Origin: Thauera terpenica 58Eu
GTDB lineage: Bacteria > Pseudomonadota > Gammaproteobacteria > Burkholderiales > Rhodocyclaceae
Direction: 5' to 3'
DNA: 64,000 bases
Assembly (NCBI RefSeq): GCF_000443165.1
Contig: NZ_ATJV01000059.1
Span: 1 to 64,000 of the forward strand
This document shows, piece after piece, positions 27,396 through 34,828 of the stretch; the first letter of the stretch is position 1, and every line of letters begins with the position of its first letter. The notes under the pieces are model-generated. The model worked only from the letters and a program-made list of their open reading frames with translations, did no database searches and was not told where the DNA came from. The position numbers and the translations under genes were made by a program.

Positions 27396-30161
27396 ATGCG
27401 AACGATGATCCGCAACTCGCTCAATCTGCGACTCTGGCTGACGGTCGCCATTGCCGTCGTCCCGATCTTCCTGTTCATGCTGCTCGACTATAGCGAGCGC
27501 CGTGAACAGGCGGTCGCGGACATCCATGCCGAAATCTCGGATCGACTGGCGGACGCGAACCGCGAAGCCAAGGCGGCACACCGCGCCGTCGGGCTGGCGC
27601 TGCGCATCATGGCGCGCTCCAATGAGCTGCAGTCAGTGGACAACGAGCAATGCAATGCGCTCGCAGGGCGGCTGCTGGAGTCGCTCGAAGGCTTCTCCAA
27701 CCTCGGCCTTGCCCTGCCCGATGGCAAGGTGGTGTGCAGCTCCCGACCCAGCGCCGAGGCAATCAACGTCTCCGACCGCGCCTGGTTCCAAAACAGCATG
27801 CAGGCCGATGGCGTGTCACCAGGCGAATTCGTCACCGGGCGCATCTCGCAGAGATCCGTCATGGTGTTCGGCTACCGTCTCACCAACGCCGCGGGCGAGG
27901 TACGTGGCGTCATCTTCGCGGCGATGACGCTTGACTGGTTCGATCGCCTCATCGAGCACTTCAGGCTCCCGCCCAACTGGGAAGCCAGCCTGGTCAGCAG
28001 CGCCGGAGCGCTGCTATCGCACCACCCTGACCCGGTGCGCTGGCGCGACCACGTGCTCGCGCCTGAAATGCTGCACACCATGGCCGAGGTGGTGGGGCGC
28101 GGCGACGGCATCGCACAATTTACCGGGCTGGACGGCAAGATGCGCCTGTACGGCGTATCCGAGCCCAGCTTCGCGCGTGGCAGCGGCTTCGTGATGATAG
28201 GAGCGCCACTCGAACAATCGCTGAACGCCATGGAGCGACGCTTCCAGTTGAGCATGGCCTTGCTCGCCACCCTCGCCCTGGCCTCTGCGCTGGTGGCGCG
28301 CTTTCACATCTACCGCTTGATCGAGGTATGGGCGTCCCAGGTGGGCAAGGTCGTGGCCAGCATCGCTGCGGGAAAGCTGGACGCACGCATCGGCCGCGAG
28401 GTCAACGTGCGCGAACTCGACGCACTCGCGCACGGCATTGACGACATGGCGGCCGAGATCGAAAGACGCGATGCCGAGCTGGGGCGTTTGTCGATGGCGA
28501 TCGAGCAGAGCCCGGAGTCCGTCGTCATTGCCGACATGGATGCGCACATCGTCTATGTCAATGCAGCCTTCGAGCGCACGACGGGCTACACGCGCGAAGA
28601 AATGCTCGGTCAGAATCCACGTGTGCTCAACACCGGCCTGACGCCGCCATCGACCTACAAGGACATGTGGGCGACGCTTGTCAGTGGCGAGGTGTGGCGT
28701 GGCGAGTTTCACAACACACGCAAGGATGGGTCGACCTATCTCGAACTGGCGACCATCGCCCCGATCAAGACACCGGACGGCGTCATCACGCATTACGTCG
28801 CAGTGAAGGAGGACATCACCCAGCGCAAGCAGTCCGAGGCCTTGCTGCACCGCCTGGCCTATTACGACGCACTCACCGCGCTGCCCAATCGGGCCTTGCT
28901 GCACGACCGCCTTGCCCAGGCCATCCGCAGCAGCAGTCGCGGCGACACCTACGGCATGCTGATGCTGCTCGACATCGACCGCTTCCAGCTCGTGAACGAC
29001 ACCCAGGGCCATGCCGCCGGAGACCAGTTGTTGCGCGCAGTGGCGAAACGTTTGAGTGCGAGTGTGCGCGAAGACGACACCGTCGCGCGTCACGGCGACG
29101 ACGACTTCGCCATCCTGACCGAGAACATCGGCACCACCGAAGCCGAAGCCCTCGTCCATGCCGAACACATCGCACGCAAACTGCAGCATGCGCTCAGCGC
29201 GCCCTACGTGCTCGGTGACGACGACGAGGTGCTGCATCACTCCACCCTGAGTTTTGGTATCAGCCTGTTCCAGGGCAAGGCGCTCGCGCTTGGCAGTGTG
29301 CTCAAACAGGCCGAGGTTGCGCTGTACAGGGCGAAAGAGGACGGCCGCAACAATATCCGCTTCTTCAACCCCGCGATGCAGGCGGTGGTGGACGCGAACG
29401 CGCGCATGGAGGCACGCCTGCACGAGGCCATCGAGAGCACAGCTTTCCGCCTCTTCTTCCAGCCCCAGGTCGACCGCCAGGGCAAACTCACGGGCGCGGA
29501 GGCGCTGATCCGCTGGCCGGTTGCCGAGGGGCAAATGGTGTCGCCGGCCGAATTCATCCCGCTCGCCGAAGACACCGGGCAGATCGTGCCCATCGGCTTG
29601 TGGGTATTGCGTACCGCATGCGCACAACTCGCGCTGTGGCAAAGCCAGGCCCAGACCCGGCACCTGACCATGGCCGTCAATGTCAGCGCCCGCCAGTTTC
29701 ATCAACCCGACTTTGTCGCCAGCGTGAAAAAATGCGTCTCCGCTGCCGGAATCGACCCCAGCAGGCTCAAGCTCGAACTGACCGAAGGCGTGATTCTCGG
29801 CGACAGCAACGAAGTCGTCGCCCGCATGAATCAGTTGCGCGAACTGGGCATCCACTTTGCACTGGATGATTTCGGCACCGGCTACTCCTCGCTGTCCTGC
29901 CTCAAGCGCCTGCCCTTCGACGAACTCAAGATCGATCAATCCTTCATTCGCGACATGGCCAGCAACGAAAGCAGCGAAGCCATCGTGCTCGCCATCCTGT
30001 CGATGTCGCAGGCGCTCGACCTGGAAGTCCTCGCCGAGGGCGTCGAAACGCCCATCCAGCGCGAGTTCCTGCGCCTGCATGGCTGCGAGCGCTATCAGGG
30101 CTACCTGTTCGGCAAACCTCAGCCGATCGAGAATTGGGCCGACTTTCTCGCCATGACCTGA
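27396..30161 (+). CDS. Membrane Cache-PAS-GGDEF-EAL protein, probable c-di-GMP phosphodiesterase
   Basis: 921 residues: a membrane span at 13-30, a periplasmic Cache-type sensor (about 35-285), a second span at 285-302, a HAMP-like linker, a PAS domain (about 365-480, ending VKEDITQRKQ), a GGDEF domain (485-655) and an EAL domain (670-915). The EAL side is intact: EAL at 702-704, NVSARQF, LELTEGVI, DDFGTGYSS, LKIDQSF and EGVET. The GGDEF signature is GDDDF at 567-571, so cyclase activity is doubtful and the domain may instead bind GTP to modulate the EAL. The likely net role is signal-dependent c-di-GMP breakdown. Confidence 0.92.
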   Translation: MRTMIRNSLNLRLWLTVAIAVVPIFLFMLLDYSERREQAVADIHAEISDRLADANREAKAAHRAVGLALRIMARSNELQSVDNEQCNALAGRLLESLEGFSNLGLALPDGKVVCSSRPSAEAINVSDRAWFQNSMQADGVSPGEFVTGRISQRSVMVFGYRLTNAAGEVRGVIFAAMTLDWFDRLIEHFRLPPNWEASLVSSAGALLSHHPDPVRWRDHVLAPEMLHTMAEVVGRGDGIAQFTGLDGKMRLYGVSEPSFARGSGFVMIGAPLEQSLNAMERRFQLSMALLATLALASALVARFHIYRLIEVWASQVGKVVASIAAGKLDARIGREVNVRELDALAHGIDDMAAEIERRDAELGRLSMAIEQSPESVVIADMDAHIVYVNAAFERTTGYTREEMLGQNPRVLNTGLTPPSTYKDMWATLVSGEVWRGEFHNTRKDGSTYLELATIAPIKTPDGVITHYVAVKEDITQRKQSEALLHRLAYYDALTALPNRALLHDRLAQAIRSSSRGDTYGMLMLLDIDRFQLVNDTQGHAAGDQLLRAVAKRLSASVREDDTVARHGDDDFAILTENIGTTEAEALVHAEHIARKLQHALSAPYVLGDDDEVLHHSTLSFGISLFQGKALALGSVLKQAEVALYRAKEDGRNNIRFFNPAMQAVVDANARMEARLHEAIESTAFRLFFQPQVDRQGKLTGAEALIRWPVAEGQMVSPAEFIPLAEDTGQIVPIGLWVLRTACAQLALWQSQAQTRHLTMAVNVSARQFHQPDFVASVKKCVSAAGIDPSRLKLELTEGVILGDSNEVVARMNQLRELGIHFALDDFGTGYSSLSCLKRLPFDELKIDQSFIRDMASNESSEAIVLAILSMSQALDLEVLAEGVETPIQREFLRLHGCERYQGYLFGKPQPIENWADFLAMT

Positions 30162-30220
30162 ACCCCTTGCTCGCTCCCTGCGCGCGGCGTCTCCGCCTGC
30201 GCCGAGCGCTGCGGTACAGA

Positions 30221-30242
30221 ATCTTTACGCCATCTTTACGCC
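30221..30242 (+). promoter_or_regulatory. Tandem 11-bp direct repeat upstream of kup
   Basis: ATCTTTACGCC occurs twice back to back (30221-30231, 30232-30242), 58 bases before the kup start. Direct repeats with one-helical-turn spacing are typical of OmpR/KdpE-family response regulators, and TTTACGCC is close to the TTTACACC element of the E. coli kdp site. A KdpE gene lies just past kup. The repeat is seen; the KdpE link is inferred. Confidence 0.6.
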
Positions 30243-30299
30243 GCCAAGTCCAGACTTGCGTTCATGGCGTAGCGCTGCGCCATCCCACATCGCATCAGG

Positions 30300-32174
30300 A
30301 TGAAGCGCATGCATGCTCGTCGCAAAGCCCTTCCCGCCCTCACCCTCGCCGCCAGCGGCGTCGTCTTCGGTGACATCGGCACCAGTCCGCTTTACGCGCT
30401 GAAGGAAATCTTCAACGGCCATCACCCCATCGCCGTCACCCCCGACAATGTGCTCGGCGTGCTGTCCATGGTGTTCTGGTCGATCATGGTGCTGGTGACG
30501 CTGAAGTACGTGCTGATCATGATGCGCGCCGACAACCGCGGCGAAGGCGGCTCGCTCGCCTTGCTGGCACTGATCCTGGAGCGCGCGCGCAGCCACCGCC
30601 TGGCCTGGCTGGTGTCGATGCTGGGCATCTTCGCCGCCGCCCTGTTCTTCGGTGACAGCATGATCACGCCGGCGATCTCCGTGCTGTCAGCGGTGGAGGG
30701 GATCGGCATCCTCACGCCGGACCTGGACGAGTACGTGGTGCCGCTGACGCTCGCCATCCTCACCGCGCTGTTCATGATCCAGCGTCGCGGCACCGCCGCG
30801 GTGGGACTGTTCTTCGGCCCGGTGATGCTGTGCTGGTTCGCCGTTCTCGCGCTTCTGGGCATCCTCGAGATCTCCCGTCACCCCGACGTGCTGGTCGCCT
30901 TGAATCCCGCCTATGCGGTGAATTTCACCAGCGAACATACGCTGCTCGCCTTTCTTGCGCTGGGCTCGGTGGTGCTGGCCGTCACCGGAGGCGAGGCGCT
31001 GTACACCGACATGGGCCACTTCGGCCCGCTCCCCATCCGCCTGGCCTGGTTCGGCTTCGTCATGCCGGCACTGGTGCTGAACTACTTTGGCCAGGGCGCG
31101 CTGCTGCTGCATGATGGCGCCGCGCTCGAGAGCCCCTTCTTTCATCTCGGCCCGAGCTGGGCCCTGGCACCTTTGCTCGTTCTGGCCACGCTGGCAACGG
31201 TGATCGCCTCACAGGCGGTGATCTCGGGTGCGTTCTCGGTTGCCCGCCAGGCGGTGCAGATGGGACTACTGCCGCGCATGCTGATCGTTCACACCTCGGG
31301 ACACGAGCAAGGGCAGATCTACGTGCCCTTCACCAACTGGACGCTCTACCTCGCCGTCAGCGGGCTGGTGCTGGGCTTTCAGAACTCGTCGAACCTCGCC
31401 GCCGCCTATGGCATCGCCGTGACCGGCACGATGCTGATCGACACCGTGCTGATCGCCTTCGTCATGGTGCTGCTGTGGCGCTGGAACAAGCTTGTGGTTG
31501 CCTTGTTGATTGGCGCACTGATTGCCGTCGATCTCGCATTCTTTGCCGCCAATGCGATCAAGATTCCTCAGGGCGGCTGGTTTCCGATCGTGGTCGGCAT
31601 CCTCAGCTTCACCCTGCTCACGACCTGGCGCCACGGCCGCGCACTGGTCATGGAGGAGGTCTCTCGTGAGGGTCTGCCGCTCGACGACTTCCTCGACATG
31701 GTCGACGAGGTGCATCGGGTAAAGGGCACGGCGATCTTCATGACCAGCTCGAAGAACGGCGTACCGTCCGCCTTGCTGCATAACCTCAAGCACAACCAGG
31801 TGCTGCACGACCGCGTCGTCCTGCTCACAGTACAGACCGCCGACACCCCCTACGTAAGCGAACTCGAGCGCATCTACCTGCATCCACTCAGGCAGGGCTT
31901 CATGCGCGTGGTGCTGCGCTACGGCTTCATGGAAGACCCCGACGTCCCCAGCGCGCTCTTGCAATGCAGTCGCTTTGGAGAAAGCTTCGACATGATGGAA
32001 ACGAGTTTTTACCTGTCTCGTGAATCGGTGATTCCCAGGCTGAGCCGAGGTCGTATCACACGCTGGCGCGGCAAGCTGTTCGCGTTGATGTCGAAGAACG
32101 CCACCAGCGCCACGGACTTCTTCCGCATTCCCGCCAATCGCGTGGTCGAGCTCGGCACGCAACTGGTGATCTGA
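30300..32174 (+). CDS. kup: Kup-type low-affinity potassium transporter
   Basis: A 624-aa proton-coupled K+ importer of the Kup/HAK family. It begins with [24 protein letters not shown], the family hallmark (shown in part), and continues with [29 protein letters not shown] and [15 protein letters not shown]-terminal cytosolic domain follows from about residue 450. About 12 membrane spans are expected. An alternative ATG at 30309 has AGGATG upstream. It faces a kdpE-kdpD pair, with 11 bases between the two stops, and a tandem repeat suitable for KdpE lies upstream. Confidence 0.96.
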   Translation: MKRMHARRKALPALTLAASGVVFGDIGTSPLYALKEIFNGHHPIAVTPDNVLGVLSMVFWSIMVLVTLKYVLIMMRADNRGEGGSLALLALILERARSHRLAWLVSMLGIFAAALFFGDSMITPAISVLSAVEGIGILTPDLDEYVVPLTLAILTALFMIQRRGTAAVGLFFGPVMLCWFAVLALLGILEISRHPDVLVALNPAYAVNFTSEHTLLAFLALGSVVLAVTGGEALYTDMGHFGPLPIRLAWFGFVMPALVLNYFGQGALLLHDGAALESPFFHLGPSWALAPLLVLATLATVIASQAVISGAFSVARQAVQMGLLPRMLIVHTSGHEQGQIYVPFTNWTLYLAVSGLVLGFQNSSNLAAAYGIAVTGTMLIDTVLIAFVMVLLWRWNKLVVALLIGALIAVDLAFFAANAIKIPQGGWFPIVVGILSFTLLTTWRHGRALVMEEVSREGLPLDDFLDMVDEVHRVKGTAIFMTSSKNGVPSALLHNLKHNQVLHDRVVLLTVQTADTPYVSELERIYLHPLRQGFMRVVLRYGFMEDPDVPSALLQCSRFGESFDMMETSFYLSRESVIPRLSRGRITRWRGKLFALMSKNATSATDFFRIPANRVVELGTQLVI

Positions 32175-32185
32175 GGCCTGCCATT

Positions 32186-32911
32186 TCAGCGCAACAAGCG
32201 ATAGCCGACGCCTGACTCGGTCAGGATATGGCAAGGCCTGGCCGGGTCGACTTCGAGCTTGCGCCGCAAGCCCGCCATGTAGACGCGCAGATAATGCACA
32301 TGCTCGACATGGTTCTGCCCCCACACCCCCGCCAGCAGCTGACGCTGGGTGAGGATCTTCCCGCCCGCCTGCAGCAGCAGGCCGAGAAGCTTGAACTCGG
32401 TTGGCGTGAGATGCACGTCCGCGCCGGCACGGCGTACGCTTCGGCATTCGAGATCGACCTCGATATCACCGAAGTGCACTTTTGCCCCCTCAGCGACGCG
32501 CTGGCTGCGACGCAGCAGGGCACGCACGCGCGCCAGCAGTTCGGCCACGCCAAAGGGCTTGCTCAGGTAATCGTCCGCCCCTGCATTGAGCGCACGGACC
32601 TTGTCGGTCTCATCGCCGCGCGCCGACAGCACCAGCACCGGCACATGGCTCCAGTCACGCAGCTCTGCCAGCAGCGTCATGCCGTCGCCATCGGGGAGAC
32701 CGAGGTCCAGCACCACCACATCCGGTCGGCGGATCGACACCGCAATGCGCCCGCGCGCCAGCGTCTCGCCCTCGAACACGCTGTAGCCGGCGGACGCCAG
32801 TGCGGTGCGGACAAACTGCCGGATCCCCGCCTCGTCCTCAATCAGCACGATGATCGGCGCGCTGCGTGAGGACGCGCGTGCGCATAACGCGCTGCCGGAA
32901 GCGGCGCTCAC
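32186..32911 (-). CDS. kdpE: KdpE-type response regulator
   Basis: A 241-aa OmpR-family regulator. The receiver domain has IEDE, phosphoacceptor Asp in VVLDLGLPDGDG (about residue 69) and the Lys in LSKPFG. A winged-helix domain follows with LTPTEFKLLGLLLQ and HYLRVYMAGLRRKLE, the KdpE-type ending. Its start overlaps the kdpD stop as ATGA. There is no kdpFABC in the window; the nearest K+ gene is kup, suggesting that kup is the target. Confidence 0.9.
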   Translation of the reverse strand: MSAASGSALCARASSRSAPIIVLIEDEAGIRQFVRTALASAGYSVFEGETLARGRIAVSIRRPDVVVLDLGLPDGDGMTLLAELRDWSHVPVLVLSARGDETDKVRALNAGADDYLSKPFGVAELLARVRALLRRSQRVAEGAKVHFGDIEVDLECRSVRRAGADVHLTPTEFKLLGLLLQAGGKILTQRQLLAGVWGQNHVEHVHYLRVYMAGLRRKLEVDPARPCHILTESGVGYRLLR

Positions 32912-34068
32912 TCGAGCTCCGGGAGCAAGGGCTGAGGCTCGAGCGGCAGACGCACCGTGAAGCAGGCGCCCCCTTGCTCGCGGTTGCTGGCCTCGACCGT
33001 CCCGCCATGCGCCTCGACGATTGAGCGCACGATGGCCAGCCCGAGTCCGCTGCCGTCATCGCCTGCATGCCCTGGCCCCGGCAAGGCGGAATCACCACCG
33101 CGCACGAAGCGCTCGAAGATCGCCTGCTCACGCCCTGCGGGCAAGCCACAACCGCTATCGCAGACCGAGAGCTGAAGCCATCCGGCGGACGCACTGGCGC
33201 CCACCGCTGCACAGCGTTCCACGCTCGCCGCCAGGCTGAGGCTGCCGCCGGCGGGCGTGTGTGCGAGGGCGTTGTCGATGAGGTTGCACAGCACGCGCTC
33301 CATCAGCACCGCATCAACCCGCAGCAGCGGCAAGTCGTCCTCGAGCGCCATCCTGAGCTGCAAGGCCTGCAGGGCATGCTCGCGCGCCTGCACGGCGCTG
33401 GCAACCAACTCATCAACCGGCACCCACTCCCGTGCAAGCGTCACCGTCTCACCCTGAAGCCGCGCCAGATCGAGCAGATCACGCGCCAGCGCGTGCGTGC
33501 GCAAGGCCTCGCGCCGGATCGCTTCGGCGAGCGCGGCCTGCGCGGGGGGCAAACGCGGCCCGGCCAGGGGAAGTGACTCCGCCAGGCCCGCGAGCGCAGT
33601 CAGCGGCGAGCGCAGGTCGTGCGAGAGCGAGGCCAGCAGCGTGTTGCGCAGGCGCTCCGAGTCCACGGCCAGGCGTGCCTGCGCGGCCTCGCCTGCCCTC
33701 GCTGCGGCGGTGTCGCGTTCACGTCGCAGTCGGGCGACGAGCTCGGCAGCAATCAGCGCCACGCTGAGCAGCACAGCAAACGTGAGCAGGTACTGCAGAT
33801 CCTCGATGGCGAAGGTGAAATGCGGCTTGACGAAGAAAAAATCCAGCAGCGCCACTGACAGCAGGGCGGCCAGCACCGCCGGCCCACGCCCCAGCCACAG
33901 CGCGGCGAACAACACCGCAAGCGGGAACAGCATGGCAATGTTGGCCAGCTCGAGGTGACCCAGCAGCGGCGCGCCGAGCAGCGCCACACCGAGCACGATC
34001 AGCACCGCGCCACCATAAGGGCGCGCCTGCGTCAGGATGGAGCTCAAAGCCCGCGGCCGCCCGCGCAC
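32908..34068 (-). CDS. kdpD: Short KdpD-like sensor kinase lacking the N-terminal sensor half
   Basis: About 386 residues. A four-helix membrane block (DUF4118, about 15-110) contains DFFFVKPHFTFAIEDLQYLL, matching KdpD in that region. It is followed by the phosphoacceptor box SLSHDLRSPLTAL and an ATPase domain (NLIDNALAHTPAGG, CDSGCGLPAG, GSGLGLAIV). The usual N-terminal KdpD domain and Usp domain (roughly 350-400 residues) are absent. The frame upstream is antisense-free rlmB sequence with no KdpD similarity. The start is set at the GTG seven bases past the rlmB stop; a TTG at 34047 is possible. Confidence 0.85.
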   Translation of the reverse strand: MRGRPRALSSILTQARPYGGAVLIVLGVALLGAPLLGHLELANIAMLFPLAVLFAALWLGRGPAVLAALLSVALLDFFFVKPHFTFAIEDLQYLLTFAVLLSVALIAAELVARLRRERDTAAARAGEAAQARLAVDSERLRNTLLASLSHDLRSPLTALAGLAESLPLAGPRLPPAQAALAEAIRREALRTHALARDLLDLARLQGETVTLAREWVPVDELVASAVQAREHALQALQLRMALEDDLPLLRVDAVLMERVLCNLIDNALAHTPAGGSLSLAASVERCAAVGASASAGWLQLSVCDSGCGLPAGREQAIFERFVRGGDSALPGPGHAGDDGSGLGLAIVRSIVEAHGGTVEASNREQGGACFTVRLPLEPQPLLPELE

Positions 34069-34075
34069 GCGCCAC

Positions 34076-34828
34076 TCAGGCGCGCTGGCGCCGCGCCTCG
34101 AACAGGCAGATGCCGCTCGCGACCGAGACATTGAGGCTGTCGACGCTGCCATACATGGGGATACGCGCGAGCTCGTCGCAGGTCTCGCGCGTGAGCCGGC
34201 GCAAGCCGTCGCCCTCTGCCCCCAGCACCCAGGCCAGCGGCACTTTCTGGTCAATGTCATGCACCGACCGGGCGGCCTCGCCTGCGGCGCCCACCACCCA
34301 CACGCCTGCGTCCTGCATCTCGCGCAGTGCGCGCGCGAGATTGGTGACGGTGATGTAGGGCACGGTATCAGCCGCCCCGCTGGCCACCTTGATCGCGGTG
34401 GCATTGAGCCCCACCGCGCGGTCCCTGGGCGCGACCACCGCATGGGCGCCAGCGGCGTCCGCGACACGCAGACAGGCACCGAGGTTGTGCGGATCCTGCA
34501 CGCCGTCCAGCACCAGAATGAGCGCGTTCTCTTCCAGGCTGTCGAGCACATCGGCAAGCTTGATGTCGCGCCGCGTGGCGTCGACCTTGGCCACCACGCC
34601 CTGGTGCCGGCGCGTCCCCACCAGCGCATCGAGCTTGTCACTGTCACTGTTGAGCATGCGCGTGCCGGCGGCCTCGGCCTGGGCGATGAACTTCTTCACG
34701 CGGGCGTCCTTGCGATCGCCTGACAGGTGGATCTCCAGCACCGCATCCGGCGCGTGGCGCAGCTTGGCCGAGATGGCATGAAAACCGTAGATGAGTCGCG
34801 TAGAGGCGGTTTCGGGTGCTTTAGCCAC
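34076..34828 (-). CDS. rlmB: 23S rRNA (Gm2251) 2'-O-methyltransferase RlmB
   Basis: A 250-aa SpoU/TrmH-family enzyme. The N-terminal substrate-binding domain begins STRLIYGFHAISAKL. The SPOUT knot motifs are LVLDGVQDPHNLGACLRVAD, WVLGAEGDGLR and NVSVASGICLFEA. It modifies the peptidyl-transferase loop of 23S rRNA. It overlaps the end of rnr by 8 bases, the usual rnr-rlmB pairing. kdpDE follow directly. Confidence 0.96.
   Translation of the reverse strand: MAKAPETASTRLIYGFHAISAKLRHAPDAVLEIHLSGDRKDARVKKFIAQAEAAGTRMLNSDSDKLDALVGTRRHQGVVAKVDATRRDIKLADVLDSLEENALILVLDGVQDPHNLGACLRVADAAGAHAVVAPRDRAVGLNATAIKVASGAADTVPYITVTNLARALREMQDAGVWVVGAAGEAARSVHDIDQKVPLAWVLGAEGDGLRRLTRETCDELARIPMYGSVDSLNVSVASGICLFEARRQRA

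Noticed and set aside
28014..30080. A 688-codon leftward open frame opposite the GGDEF-EAL gene
   Set aside because: It is a shadow of a well-supported multidomain gene.
34069..34647. In-frame extension of the short KdpD upstream through rlmB
   Set aside because: It translates to Arg/Trp/Ser-rich sequence with no KdpD or Usp motif and is an out-of-frame reading of rlmB, so KdpD is genuinely short.
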